The translations under genes were made by a program, and so were the position numbers. A stretch of 64,000 nt of DNA, taken from contig DAOOQE010000002.1 of NCBI GenBank assembly GCA_035388585.1, positions 1-64,000 on the forward strand, read 5' to 3'. Each line of letters starts with the position of its first letter. Positions within the stretch are counted from its first letter, which is position 1. Source of the stretch: CAG-492 sp035388585 (GTDB lineage Bacteria; Bacillota; Clostridia; TANB77; CAG-508). Below the pieces are notes generated by a model, which did no database searches, was not told the DNA's origin, and saw only the letters and a program-made list of their open reading frames with translations. Below, piece by piece: positions 27,095 to 36,897 of this stretch.

Positions 27095-27251
27095 TAAAAC
27101 CTCCTTTTTTTAATTTTTAAATTTAACATAATTGAATTGTGCTTTAGAAATAAAGCATGAAATTTGAATAAAAATTTTTGACTAATTAATATATTAATAA
27201 TAACAATTATTGAATAAAAAGTCAATACAAATATATTGCATTTTACACAAT

Positions 27252-27375
27252 GTTCATATAAAATAGAAGTTAGAAATTTAGTTTTCATATAAAATAGAAG
27301 TTAGAAATTTAATGTTTATATAAAATATAAATTAGATATTTAATGTTCGCATAAAATAGAGATTTTAAATTTATG
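27252..27375. repeat. Four 31-bp tandem repeats in front of the PBP gene
   Basis: The core CATATAAAATAGAAGTTAGA starts at 27255 and 27286, with diverged copies at 27317 and 27348. The array ends about 20 bp before the plus-strand PBP start. It may duplicate a promoter-like TATAAAAT box; I cannot tell which copy is used. The rest of the 302-bp gap back to comM (27095-27251) holds nothing I recognise. Confidence 0.9.
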
Positions 27376-27396
27376 GAGAAAAGATGGTGATTAATA

Positions 27397-29652
27397 TTGA
27401 AATCAAATAAAAAAAATATAAGACTTGATGATTATAAAAAAACGATTAAAAAAAGATCAAAATTATTTATTTTTATAGTATATTTTCTTATGTTTTTAAT
27501 AATTATAAAAGTCGGTTGGCTTCAATTCGTTAATGGTTCAACATTGAAAGAAGCAGCATTAAAACAACAAACCACTAATAGAATTCTTAGCCCTAAAAGA
27601 GGTACTATATATGATTCTACTGGAAAATCTTTAGCTCTAAGTGCAGAGGTTGATACAGTAACAATAAATCCTCAAAAATTTGTAGATAAAAACTCATATG
27701 ATAAAACAACAGAACGACAAAAATCAGTTTCACAAGCTTTTTCAACCATATTTGAGTTAGATTATAATAGTGTTTACGAAAAAGTTACAAGTAATACAAC
27801 ATATCAAACAATCGTAAAAAAAGTTGAAGAAGATAAAATAAATAAATTAAAAGAGTGGCAGTCTGAAACAAAAATATATTCTGGAATAAATATAGATTCA
27901 GACACTAAGAGATATTATCCATATAATAATTTAGGTTCAAATCTAATTGGATTTTGTGGTGATGATAATCAAGGCTTATCTGGCTTAGAATACTATTGGG
28001 ATTCCATATTAACAGGCACGCCTGGAAAAATATCTACAACCCAAGATGCTTCTCAATCATTTATTTCAGATGAGAATGAAAAATATATAGCCCCAGAAAA
28101 TGGAAGCAATATAAAATTAACTCTAGATTTAAATATTCAAACAATAGCTGAGAAATATTTGAAACAAGGTGTAATAGAAAATAATTGTGATGGCGGAAAT
28201 GTTATTATTATGAATCCTCAAACAGGCGATATTCTCGGAATGGCAACATATCCAGACTATAATTTAAACACACCTTTTGAACCAAATGAATCTTTGTCAA
28301 AAACCTGGAACAATCTAGATAATAATTTAAAAAGCTCTGCACTACAAAAAATGTGGAAAAATACGGCAGTATCAAATACATATGAACCTGGATCTACTTT
28401 TAAATTGATAGTAGCATCTACTGCACTTGAAGAGGGAGTTACAACTACAGATGTCTCAGGAGATTTTTTCTGTGATGGTACTGAACAGGTTGCTGAATAC
28501 AACATAAAATGTACTAGCACAACTGGACATGGGCTTCAAACACTAAGACAAGCATTACAAAATTCTTGTAACCCAGCTTTTATCCAATTAGGTAAAAGAA
28601 TAGGTGCAACTACTTTATATAAATACATAGAGGCATTTGGTTTATTTGATAAAACTGGAATACAAACATCTGGAGAAATAGTTGGTGTATCACATAAAAT
28701 AAATAACGTTGGTCCTGTAGAACTTGCTACAATTTCATTTGGGCAGAGATTTACAATTACACCAATTCAATTAATTACATCTGTATGCGCAATTGCAAAT
28801 GATGGTTATCTTATGACACCTAGAATTGTGAAAGAAATAGAAAATACTGATACCGGAACAATTACAACAATTAAGCCTAATACGGTCCGTCAAGTTATAT
28901 CTTCTGAAACAGCAGCTGAAATGTGTGATATGATGGAATCTGTTGTTGTAAACGGAGGAGGTAAATATGGACAGGTTAAGGGATATTCAGTTGGTGGAAA
29001 AACTGGTACTTCTGAGCCATCACCAGATAAAAAAGAAGAAGGATATGTTGCATCTTTTGTTGCAATTTCCCCTACAGAAAATGCTGAAGTTGTTGTTCTT
29101 GCAACATTTTATAATCCTAAAGGAAAAAGCTATTATGGAAGCACTGTAGCAGCACCAGTTGCAGCACAAATACTGTCAGAAATTTTACCTTATTTAGAAA
29201 TACCATCAGAAGAATCAACAAATAATATTACATCTTCTACACAATTAGGATCGAATTTTTTAACAAAAAATTTACCTGATGTTAAAAACAAGACATTTTC
29301 TGAAGCAAAAAAAATATTAGAAGATTCAGGATTTAAATGTAATTTTTCTGGAAATAATGATGAAATTATTACAGAACAGGTTCCAAAGCCTGGTGTTCCT
29401 TTATATCAAGGTTCAATTGTTAAAATATATTCAACATCATCTTCAACACGAACCTCTATACAGGTTCCAGATTTAAAAGGACTAACATATTTACAAGCCA
29501 AAAATTCACTTTCATCTAAGAATTTAAACATTAAGATTGTAGGCACATCTGGAAAAGTTATTAGTCAAGATATCACTGCTGGTTCATCAGTTGAGGAAGG
29601 AACAGTTATAACTATAACCTTACAAGAAGAATTATCTTCAACAGCAAGATAA
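27397..29652 (+). CDS. Class B penicillin-binding protein with PASTA domains (SpoVD/PBP2x-like)
   Basis: This transpeptidase cross-links peptidoglycan. The 751 residues contain a basic tail, a membrane anchor (about 22-45), a dimerisation domain starting NRILSPKRGTIYDS, and a transpeptidase domain with the active Ser in GSTFKLIVAS, NSCNPAF and GKTGTSEPS. Two C-terminal PASTA domains begin LPDVKNKTFSEAKKILEDSG and VPDLKGLTYLQAKNSL. The layout fits SpoVD or the septal FtsI/PBP2x; with a dying sporulation gene nearby, a division role is as likely. The start is a TTG at 27397 with GGTGAT six bases upstream. No ATG in frame is closer. It stands alone on the plus strand. Confidence 0.94.
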   Translation: MKSNKKNIRLDDYKKTIKKRSKLFIFIVYFLMFLIIIKVGWLQFVNGSTLKEAALKQQTTNRILSPKRGTIYDSTGKSLALSAEVDTVTINPQKFVDKNSYDKTTERQKSVSQAFSTIFELDYNSVYEKVTSNTTYQTIVKKVEEDKINKLKEWQSETKIYSGINIDSDTKRYYPYNNLGSNLIGFCGDDNQGLSGLEYYWDSILTGTPGKISTTQDASQSFISDENEKYIAPENGSNIKLTLDLNIQTIAEKYLKQGVIENNCDGGNVIIMNPQTGDILGMATYPDYNLNTPFEPNESLSKTWNNLDNNLKSSALQKMWKNTAVSNTYEPGSTFKLIVASTALEEGVTTTDVSGDFFCDGTEQVAEYNIKCTSTTGHGLQTLRQALQNSCNPAFIQLGKRIGATTLYKYIEAFGLFDKTGIQTSGEIVGVSHKINNVGPVELATISFGQRFTITPIQLITSVCAIANDGYLMTPRIVKEIENTDTGTITTIKPNTVRQVISSETAAEMCDMMESVVVNGGGKYGQVKGYSVGGKTGTSEPSPDKKEEGYVASFVAISPTENAEVVVLATFYNPKGKSYYGSTVAAPVAAQILSEILPYLEIPSEESTNNITSSTQLGSNFLTKNLPDVKNKTFSEAKKILEDSGFKCNFSGNNDEIITEQVPKPGVPLYQGSIVKIYSTSSSTRTSIQVPDLKGLTYLQAKNSLSSKNLNIKIVGTSGKVISQDITAGSSVEEGTVITITLQEELSSTAR

Positions 29653-29703
29653 CAATTATTATAATTATTTTTATCATTAATTTACAAATATTAAAATTTT
29701 AAA

Positions 29704-29801
29704 TTAAATACATATTAAAAAATATCGTTATTAATTATTAAATACATATTAAAAAATATCGTTATTAATTATTAAATACATATAAAAAAAATCGTTATTA
29801 A
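29704..29801. repeat. Three 34-bp tandem repeats leading into a terminator
   Basis: AAATACATATTAAAAAATAT followed by CGTTATTAATTATTA starts at 29706, 29740 and (shortened) 29774. The last copy supplies the left arm of the terminator stem at 29787-29801, so the array looks like duplication of a terminator arm. Confidence 0.92.
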
Positions 29802-29819
29802 TTATTAATAACGATTTTT
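29787..29819 (+). terminator. Bidirectional terminator between the PBP gene and ftsH
   Basis: A perfect 15-bp stem, AAAAATCGTTATTAA with TTAATAACGATTTTT, has a 3-nt loop and T runs on both sides. It serves the convergent PBP (+) and ftsH (-) genes. Confidence 0.88.
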
Positions 29820-29930
29820 AAAATTTTTTTACATATACCACAATTATTTTATAAAATTAAGTATTACTATACAAACAAAATTAATTTTATTAATATAAAA
29901 ATTTCTTTTTTTACAAAATAATAAATAGTT

Positions 29931-31727
29931 TTATACAAATATATTTTCAAATTCTTCTGAATCTATTTTTTCTTTTTCAAGTAATAATTGAGCAACTATA
30001 TGAAGTTTATCTGCATTAGCTCTTAAAATTTGTTCTGCAGAGTTATATGCAGTTTCTATTATCTTCTTAACCTCTTTATCAATCAATCCCGCTGTTTCTT
30101 CAGAATACTCTTTTGAATGTGCAAAATCTCTTCCTAAAAATACTTCTTCTTGATTTCCACCAAGCATCATTGGTCCTATTGTATCACTCATACCATACTT
30201 TGTTACCATATTTCTAGCAATTTGAGTAGCTCTTTCTATATCATTACTTGCACCTGTAGAAATATCATTTAAAACTAATTTTTCTGCAACTCTTCCTCCC
30301 AATAATGATATAATATTTTCTTGCATCTCAGATTTAGACATAAAAGATTTATCTTCTGTAGGTCTATACATTGTATAACCTCCAGCCATTCCTCTTGGAA
30401 TAATAGATATTTGATGTACTGCATCTTGAGTTGGTAAAAACCTACTAACTACAGCATGTCCTGCTTCATGATATGCAACCAATCTATTTTCTTTTTCACT
30501 TCTAACCTTACTTTTTTTCTCTGGGCCCATTGTAACTTTTATCATAGCATCTTCTACTTCAGCCATGCCAATTTCAGCTAAATTTCTTCTTGCTGAAAGT
30601 AGGGCAGCTTCATTTAATAAATTTTCTAGATCTGCTCCTGAAAAACCAGAAGTGTTTTTTGCAATTATTCTTAAATCAACACTTTCTGACAATTTTTTTC
30701 TTTTTGAATGAACCTCTAATATTTGTTCTCTTGCTTTAACATCTGGTTGAGATACAACTATTTGTCTATCAAATCTTCCTGAACGTAACAAAGCTTTATC
30801 TAATACATCAGGTCTATTTGTTGCAGCTAAAACAATTACACCTTCATTTGGAGCAAATCCGTCCATTTCAACTAATAATTGATTTAATGTTTGTTCTCTT
30901 TCATCATGACCACCACCTAAGCCTGCTCCTCTTTGTCTACCAACTGCATCAATTTCATCTATAAAAACAATACAAGGAGCAGCTTTTTTTGCTTGTTCAA
31001 ATAAATCTCTAACTCTAGATGCTCCAACACCTACAAACATTTCCACAAAATCAGAACCACTTATTATAAAAAAAGGAACTCCTGCCTCTCCCGCTACAGC
31101 TTTTGCCAGCAATGTTTTTCCTGTCCCTGGATGTCCAACTAACAAAACACCTTTTGGTATTCTTGCTCCCATTTCTGTAAACTTTTTAGGGTTCTTCAGA
31201 AATTCAACAATTTCCTCTAATTCAAATTTTTCTTCATTTACACCTGCTACATCTTTAAAAGTAATTTTGTTTTTTTCTGTTTGATTTAATACTCTCGCCT
31301 TACTTTTTCCAAAAGACATAGATTTTTTTCCGGCTTGATTTCCAGACATAAATACAAATAAAAAAGATAATAATATTATAACAAATCCACCTATTCCTAC
31401 AATCATTAAAAACATAGTAAGCCATGATTCAGATTCTTGATTAACTTTTATTTGACCTACAGCCATTGGTTCTCCCAAAACTGTCATTAAATTATCTACA
31501 CTTGTAATATTTACTTCTTTTTTTATATTATCATCTTTTAATTTCACTTCAGCAGTTTCACCTTTTGGCCCAATTGTAATTTCTTCAACTTGTCCAGCTT
31601 CTATATTAGTTATTAAATCTGAATAAGCCATTTTTTTAATAGCATTATCTGAAATATATGAAACTAAAATCGTTAATATTAGTCCTATAGCTAGCCAAAC
31701 AACTAAAGTTTTAATTTTATTTTTCAA
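29931..31727 (-). CDS. ftsH: ATP-dependent zinc metalloprotease FtsH
   Basis: FtsH is a membrane-bound AAA+ protease that degrades damaged membrane proteins and some regulators. The 598 residues have two membrane segments (about 7-26 and 105-127) around a small external domain. The AAA module has Walker A GHPGTGKT (His in place of the common Pro), Walker B CIVFIDEIDAVG, and the arginine-finger region ATNRPDVLDKALLRSGRFDR. The zinc site is HEAGH, followed by the peptidase domain with ISTGASNDIERAT. The C-terminus is short. ATG at 31727 has AGGAGG upstream. The order dnaB, tilS, ftsH on one strand suggests a loose operon. Confidence 0.97.
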   Translation of the reverse strand: MKNKIKTLVVWLAIGLILTILVSYISDNAIKKMAYSDLITNIEAGQVEEITIGPKGETAEVKLKDDNIKKEVNITSVDNLMTVLGEPMAVGQIKVNQESESWLTMFLMIVGIGGFVIILLSFLFVFMSGNQAGKKSMSFGKSKARVLNQTEKNKITFKDVAGVNEEKFELEEIVEFLKNPKKFTEMGARIPKGVLLVGHPGTGKTLLAKAVAGEAGVPFFIISGSDFVEMFVGVGASRVRDLFEQAKKAAPCIVFIDEIDAVGRQRGAGLGGGHDEREQTLNQLLVEMDGFAPNEGVIVLAATNRPDVLDKALLRSGRFDRQIVVSQPDVKAREQILEVHSKRKKLSESVDLRIIAKNTSGFSGADLENLLNEAALLSARRNLAEIGMAEVEDAMIKVTMGPEKKSKVRSEKENRLVAYHEAGHAVVSRFLPTQDAVHQISIIPRGMAGGYTMYRPTEDKSFMSKSEMQENIISLLGGRVAEKLVLNDISTGASNDIERATQIARNMVTKYGMSDTIGPMMLGGNQEEVFLGRDFAHSKEYSEETAGLIDKEVKKIIETAYNSAEQILRANADKLHIVAQLLLEKEKIDSEEFENIFV

Positions 31728-31856
31728 TTTTTTTCCTCCTTAACAATATATGTATATGTTTATATATAACACAAAAGTTTTCCGTTACAATATAAATATA
31801 TTTTTTAATATAACATAATTATTTTTTCATTACAATAATTCAGTAAAATTAATTTT

Positions 31857-31952
31857 GATTATTCAAAAATGCAATTACTTTTTCACTTAACTGATTATTC
31901 AAAAATGCAATTACTTTTTTACTTCAATGATTATTCAAAAAATTTACAATTT
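31857..31952. repeat. 36-bp tandem repeat, two and a half copies
   Basis: GATTATTCAAAAATGCAATT followed by ACTTTTTCACTT is at 31857 and 31893, with a partial third copy at 31929. It contains the right half of the dispersed repeat also seen at 25490, 37771 and 37840. It is the only notable content of the 352-bp gap 31728-32079. Confidence 0.9.
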
Positions 31953-32079
31953 GATGAAACATTATATGATTATTATATATGATATTTCACAAATCAATTT
32001 TACTTTAAACTATAATCTATATGCTAGTTATTTTTAAAAACTATATCTTTTCTGAATAATTTTAATTATTGTCTATATA

Positions 32080-33183
32080 CTAAGTAATTTTTATAAAATA
32101 GATCTTTCCAGAATTAACTAAAATTTTAATACTTTTATTTGGTGTTAAATATTTATTTCCAATATTATTTCCACAAAGCTTAATAATATCATCAATATTT
32201 ATTTTTTCTATTCCTTGAGTTGAATTTACAATTTTTTGAATTGCTAGCAAAACAATTCTTGATTTAATTACAACATTTTGTTTATTAAAACCTTTTAAAT
32301 CTAAAACAATTATTTTTTTATTTTCTACATTTTGTTCTTCAATTTCTAAGAACTTAAATTTTTCTGATTTATTTTTCATTACTAGATTCTCTTGTATTTC
32401 TGATTTATTCTTCATTACTAGATTCTCAAGTATTTCTGTTTGTTCTTCTATTATCAAACCTTCAAATATATCAGCAGCATTTTTTTCTATATACTCATTT
32501 TCAGCTTTAGCAATTTCAGATAATCTGTTAATTGATGATACTATATTTGGATTAAATTCTTCTTTTATATATGGAATCAAACTATTTCTAATTTTATTTC
32601 TTGTATAAATATTCTCATTATTTGTTTTATCTAATTTAGGCTCTAACTTGTTTATTTCACAATATTTTTCAATATCTTTTCTTTCAAATTCAATAATTGG
32701 TCTTATATATTTTCCATTTCTTATTGGTTCTATTCCTTTTAATCCAGAAGTACCTGTTCCTCTTATTATGTTCATTAAGACAGTTTCAACATTATCATTT
32801 AAATTATGAGCAGTAGCAATTTTATTTGAATTTGTTTTATTCATTACTTCTTCAAAAAATTCATATCTAGCTTTTCTACCTGCTTCTTCAGTACCTATTT
32901 TATTTTTTTTTGCAAAATCAATTATATTAATTTTTTTTACAAAACATTCTATACCAATTTTTTTACAAAAATTCACTACATACTCAGTTTCCTCATCTGC
33001 TTCTTTTCTAAGCATATGATTAATATGTGAAACATAAATTTTGATATCCAACTTTTTTTTGAAATCATTAAGCAGATTTAATAAACATATAGAATCCGGA
33101 CCACCTGAAACTCCAACAACTATACTATCACCTTTTTTTATTAAATTAAACTTATTAATTGTCTGTAAAAATTTTTCTTCCAA
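32080..33183 (-). CDS. tilS: tRNA(Ile)-lysidine synthetase TilS
   Basis: TilS attaches lysine to C34 of the AUA-reading tRNA-Ile, which makes it specific for isoleucine. The 367-residue product has the PP-loop VVGVSGGPDSICLLNLL, then HINHMLRKEADEE, the family-typical ATAHNLNDNVETVLMN and RGTGTSGLKGI. The C-terminus is shorter than in the E. coli enzyme but has a small domain ending LVNSGKIYFIKIT. Between them are two tandem copies of a 12-residue unit (NLVMKNKSEI type), encoded by 36-bp repeats at about 32362-32433, in an otherwise unconserved linker. The frame stays open, so the gene is presumably functional and essential. Confidence 0.94.
   Translation of the reverse strand: MEEKFLQTINKFNLIKKGDSIVVGVSGGPDSICLLNLLNDFKKKLDIKIYVSHINHMLRKEADEETEYVVNFCKKIGIECFVKKINIIDFAKKNKIGTEEAGRKARYEFFEEVMNKTNSNKIATAHNLNDNVETVLMNIIRGTGTSGLKGIEPIRNGKYIRPIIEFERKDIEKYCEINKLEPKLDKTNNENIYTRNKIRNSLIPYIKEEFNPNIVSSINRLSEIAKAENEYIEKNAADIFEGLIIEEQTEILENLVMKNKSEIQENLVMKNKSEKFKFLEIEEQNVENKKIIVLDLKGFNKQNVVIKSRIVLLAIQKIVNSTQGIEKINIDDIIKLCGNNIGNKYLTPNKSIKILVNSGKIYFIKIT
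32362..32433. repeat. In-frame 36-bp duplication in tilS
   Basis: TTCTGATTTATTTTTCATTA and the following CTAGATTCTCTTGTAT recur 36 bp later with three changes, adding twelve codons without breaking the frame. Confidence 0.88.
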
Positions 33184-33388
33184 ATTTTCTCCTTTAACTA
33201 AAAGCCTTTAAAACTCTATTTATATATTCTTTTTTACTTATTTAATACTTTTCTAATTTATCATCTAATTTATTTAAATATCTAATATATACTTTTTTAC
33301 TTACCTATTTAAATACATATATATAATATTCTTTTATACTTATGTACTGCTTTTTAATCTAGTTAACTAAAAAACTTTAAATATAAAT

Positions 33389-34720
33389 TTAATATTCCTT
33401 ATATTTATTAGCAAATTTTGTAAAATTAGCTAACCATACTAACTCTTCACTACCAATTGAACCTGATCTATTTTTTGCCACAATAATATCAGTAATGTTT
33501 TTCTTTTCTATTGTCTCTGGATTATAGTATTCTTCCCTATGTAAAAACATTACAATATCGGCATCCTGCTCTATAGATCCAGATTCACGAAGGTCAGAAA
33601 GCATTGGTTTATGATCTGGCCTTTGTTCTACAGCTCTGGAAAGCTGAGATAAAGCTACAACCGGTACATTAATTTCTTTTGCTAATATTTTTAAAGATCT
33701 ACTAATTTCAGCAATTTCTTGTTCACGGCTTCCACCTTTTCTTCCTGCTGGAGTTATAAGTTGTAAGTAATCTATAATTACTAACCCTATATTTTTTTCT
33801 AATTTTAGTTTTCTACATTTTGCACGAATCTCCATAATTGAAATACCAGGTGTATCATCAATATAAATTGGAGCATCAGATAATTCTCCTGTAGCTGCTG
33901 CTAATTTACCCCAATCTTCATCTTCCAATTTTCCAGTTTGAATTTTGCTACTATCAACCATAGCTTCACTTGCAAGTATTCTGTTCCCCATCTGTTCTTT
34001 CGCCATTTCCAAACTAAATACAACTACCGGTATTTTTGATCTTATTGCTGCATTAGAAGCAATATTTAAGGCAAATGCCGATTTTCCCATAGCTGGTCTT
34101 GCTGCAATCAAGATTAGCTCTGAATTATGAAGGCCTGCTAATTTATAATCTAAATCTCTAAAACCTGTTGGAACACCAGTAATATGTTGTTTTCTATTAT
34201 ATAGTTCTTCCAATTGAGCTAATGATTCTATTAATATTTCCTTCATAGCAGTATAGCCTTTTTGATTTTTCTTTTGCATAACATTAAAAATTTTTTTCTC
34301 AGCACTATCCATAATATCATCAACTTCTTGGGTAGGATCATATCCCAAAGTAATTAGCTCATTTGCAGTTCTTATTAATGTTCTTAATGTTGACTTTTCT
34401 TCTACTATTTTTATATATTTATCAACATTTGCTGTTGTTGGAACTCTTTCTGGTAATTCCGCTAAATACTCTAGCCCACCAACCGCGTCTAATTTTCCCA
34501 TAGATGATAATTCAGATTTCAAAGTTATTATATCAATTGGTTCTGCACGATTATACAGGTTTAATACTGCCTTATAGATTAATCTGTTATCTTCTCTATA
34601 AAAATCTTCTTCTTTTAATACTTCAATTGCCGATATAACAGAATCTTTATCTGTTAACATACTTCCTATTACTGCTTGTTCGGCTTCCAAATCATGTGGT
34701 GGTATTTTACTTAAATCCAT
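33389..34720 (-). CDS. dnaB: Replicative DNA helicase DnaB
   Basis: DnaB is the hexameric 5'-3' helicase of the replisome. The 443-residue product has the N-terminal collar domain (PPHDLEAEQAVIGSML to about 150), a linker helix and the RecA-like domain with Walker A ARPAMGKSAFALN, Walker B LVIIDYLQLI and the SREQEIAEISRSLK region that contacts DNA. DLRESGSIEQDADIVMFLHR is also complete. No intein is present. It follows rplI on the same strand, a common Firmicutes arrangement, with a gap of 240 bp. Confidence 0.97.
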   Translation of the reverse strand: MDLSKIPPHDLEAEQAVIGSMLTDKDSVISAIEVLKEEDFYREDNRLIYKAVLNLYNRAEPIDIITLKSELSSMGKLDAVGGLEYLAELPERVPTTANVDKYIKIVEEKSTLRTLIRTANELITLGYDPTQEVDDIMDSAEKKIFNVMQKKNQKGYTAMKEILIESLAQLEELYNRKQHITGVPTGFRDLDYKLAGLHNSELILIAARPAMGKSAFALNIASNAAIRSKIPVVVFSLEMAKEQMGNRILASEAMVDSSKIQTGKLEDEDWGKLAAATGELSDAPIYIDDTPGISIMEIRAKCRKLKLEKNIGLVIIDYLQLITPAGRKGGSREQEIAEISRSLKILAKEINVPVVALSQLSRAVEQRPDHKPMLSDLRESGSIEQDADIVMFLHREEYYNPETIEKKNITDIIVAKNRSGSIGSEELVWLANFTKFANKYKEY

Positions 34721-34960
34721 TTTAACAGCTCCCTTTTTTATTCCCTATTTTTTTGTCATTTGTTTTTTAAATAAAATTCTTATAATAGAAGTATGGTTTT
34801 ATATTTTAATATAGAAAACAATAAATACTAAAATATTCTGCTATTTTCAATTTTTCTTAAAAAGAGCAATTACAAATTTTTACTAATGTTTTATATACCA
34901 AAACATAAATTTAATTATATATTTGTATTTCTAAATATTTTCAAATAATCTTTTTTAAAA

Positions 34961-35407
34961 TTATTCTGATACAACATTTACTTTTAAAACTGCGTTTACA
35001 CCTTCAAATAATTTTACATTAACATTAAAAACACCAAGATTCTTAATTGTTTCCTTAACTTCAATTTTCTTTTTATCCACTTCTATTTTAAATTGATTTT
35101 TTAGATTTTCTGATATTTCTTTTGCAGTTACACCTCCAAAAATTTTACCACTTTCACCTGATTTCACTTTTATAATAAGAACAATTTCATTTATTTTCTG
35201 TTTGATTTTTTCAGCGTTTTCTTTTTCTGTATTTTTCTTAAACTGTTGAGAATTCTTTTTTGCATTCAATTTGCTCATATTTTCTGTATTTGCTTCTACT
35301 GCGAGATTTTTTGGAAACAAAAAATTTCTTGCATATCCATCACTTGCTGTTATTACTTCATCTTTTTTTCCAACGCCTTTTATATTGTCTAATAAAATTA
35401 CTTTCAT
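34961..35407 (-). CDS. rplI: Ribosomal protein bL9
   Basis: bL9 binds 23S rRNA near the L1 stalk. The 148 residues have the N-terminal domain with VGKKDEVITASDGYARNFLF, the long central helix and the C-terminal domain (KIFGGVTAKEISENLKNQF). The length is standard. Start ATG at 35407 has AGGAGG seven bases upstream. A small hairpin with a T run (35451-35474) lies 44 nt before the start and could act as an attenuator or close the preceding transcript. In relatives bL9 follows gdpP directly; here four small membrane protein genes intervene. Confidence 0.97.
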   Translation of the reverse strand: MKVILLDNIKGVGKKDEVITASDGYARNFLFPKNLAVEANTENMSKLNAKKNSQQFKKNTEKENAEKIKQKINEIVLIIKVKSGESGKIFGGVTAKEISENLKNQFKIEVDKKKIEVKETIKNLGVFNVNVKLFEGVNAVLKVNVVSE

Positions 35408-35450
35408 TTTATCTCCTCCTTTTGCTTACACTATTTTACACTATATACAT

Positions 35451-35474
35451 AAAAAAAGCAAGGTATAGCCTTGC
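35451..35474 (-). terminator. Hairpin with T run directly upstream of rplI
   Basis: GCAAGG (35458-35463) pairs with CCTTGC (35469-35474). On the minus strand it is followed by seven T. It either ends read-through from the upstream gene or attenuates rplI; a promoter-like TTGCTT/TAAAAT pair overlaps its end. Confidence 0.6.
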
Positions 35475-35616
35475 CTAATTATGCACAATTCTTGTTGGTC
35501 AATGACATGAAACAAATTAATATATTATTCTAGCTATTTTTTAGATATGATATTTTAATTTTTTTCTAATATAATTTTTTCTTCTACTGTTATATATTTA
35601 ACCTTATATTAGGCAT

Positions 35617-35647
35617 AATAAAAAGCATCATTTAGATGCATTTTATT
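35617..35647 (-). terminator. Terminator after the DUF4190/DUF4352 gene
   Basis: GCATC (35625-35629) and GATGC (35635-35639) form the stem, extended by AATAAAA with TTTTATT after one mismatch. It starts 20 bp past the stop at 35667. Confidence 0.6.
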
Positions 35648-35666
35648 GCTGTATAATTCATTCACA

Positions 35667-36302
35667 CTAATAGTCTATATTGTAAACTACTTTTTCACTA
35701 GTCCATACACTTAATTGATACTCGACAGTACACTTATTTGAGCTACTAGGCACTTCAAAATAAATATATCCCTCGCTTTTTTTATTCTGAGATAAAGTGG
35801 CGCTAAGACTGTCATTATTAAAAAATCTTTGTTCAACTTTTGTGTTGTCTACATAAGCTTCAAAATCATAGATAGATGCATACTGATCACTACTTCCTAT
35901 ATTTTCAAATTCAAACTTTAATTTAATAAACTTATTTCCCTTATTAGGCTGTGAATAAGGGTTATCACTTACATAATTTTCGACACTTTTCAAAGTAATT
36001 TTCAACCCGTCTTTTTGAGCTGTTTCCCCAACACGATATTCAGATTTTAAACTGTTTTCTCCCAAGTTATTAAAAATCTCGCTTACCTTAGGTGTACTAG
36101 CTGATACTAGACTATAAATCAGTATAGATATTATGCACATAATTAGGCCTGCAATCGCCAGTCCTCTTTGTTTATTTATTATTATTGCTATTATTCCCAA
36201 TATTATTCCAACTATTGACGGTAGTAATATAATAACATTACAAAATGGTATCCCTCCTAGAATTAAACAAATTATTCCAATAATTAACGAAGCTATTCCC
36301 AT
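35667..36302 (-). CDS. Membrane protein with DUF4190-like N-terminus and DUF4352 domain
   Basis: The 211-residue product starts MGIASLIIGIICLILGGIPF, a double-glycine-rich hairpin of two to three membrane segments like DUF4190 proteins. It continues with a DUF4352-type immunoglobulin-like domain outside the membrane: GLKITLKSVENY, NKFIKLKFEFENIG and IYDFEAYVDNTKV. A longer frame begins at 36353, but the ATG at 36302 has AGGAGG upstream. DUF4352 domains occur in exported lipoproteins with unknown ligands. The N-terminal half resembles the 36875-37192 product, so the two are paralogous. Confidence 0.8.
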   Translation of the reverse strand: MGIASLIIGIICLILGGIPFCNVIILLPSIVGIILGIIAIIINKQRGLAIAGLIMCIISILIYSLVSASTPKVSEIFNNLGENSLKSEYRVGETAQKDGLKITLKSVENYVSDNPYSQPNKGNKFIKLKFEFENIGSSDQYASIYDFEAYVDNTKVEQRFFNNDSLSATLSQNKKSEGYIYFEVPSSSNKCTVEYQLSVWTSEKVVYNIDY

Positions 36303-36459
36303 AAAAATTCCTCCTTTTTTTAACATTATATTACACATATTATTAGAAATCAATAGTAAATTTTCAACATTTTCTTCAGCTAGATTTTAAATCTACACTA
36401 AAAATCTATGTATAGTATATTATAATTTTTTATTAAAAAAATAATTTTTATAGTTCAAC

Positions 36460-36897
36460 TCACAAATTATATATAACAAATACAATTTCATACATCAAAT
36501 ATAAAAATAATAATATAAGGTGAGTATATAAATCTAATTTAATTATTATATCTATATTTTTTATTTTATTAAAATATATTAATAGTATAAACCTTAAAAT
36601 TATATTCAATAAAACAACAATTATTATCACACCAAAAAAATTGAAAAGATAAGTTGGATCTGCAAACACCTCTCCAATATTTTTTATATATCTTGTACCA
36701 CCACAAAGTGGACATTCTTTTCCAGTTTTTTGTAAGTATACACATTTAGTTAATGTTGGATTGATTTTTTCTAAACCTACTGAAATCAAGGGAAAAATAA
36801 CTACATATATAGCTAATAAAATAAATGTAATATTAGTATATTTATAATTCTTTTTTAATACTGCAATTAACGTTTTATAAAGAGTAATTATAATCAT
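36460..36897 (-). CDS. DUF2752 membrane protein
   Basis: The 145-residue protein shows the DUF2752 signature: a cysteine before the loop, then TGKECPLCGGTRYI (C-x2-C with G-G-T-R), between membrane segments at about 25-45 and 85-110 and two further ones. The function is unknown; the CPxCG motif suggests metal binding. No Shine-Dalgarno is visible. The ATG at 36897 lies inside the end of the upstream gene (stop at 36875), which suggests coupled translation; a GTG at 36906 is an alternative start. Confidence 0.75.
   Translation of the reverse strand: MIIITLYKTLIAVLKKNYKYTNITFILLAIYVVIFPLISVGLEKINPTLTKCVYLQKTGKECPLCGGTRYIKNIGEVFADPTYLFNFFGVIIIVVLLNIILRFILLIYFNKIKNIDIIIKLDLYTHLILLFLYLMYEIVFVIYNL

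Noticed and set aside
27094..27288. 64-codon frame upstream of comM
   Set aside because: Hydrophobic AT-rich translation running through the 31-bp repeats, no ribosome-binding site, no similarity that I recognise.
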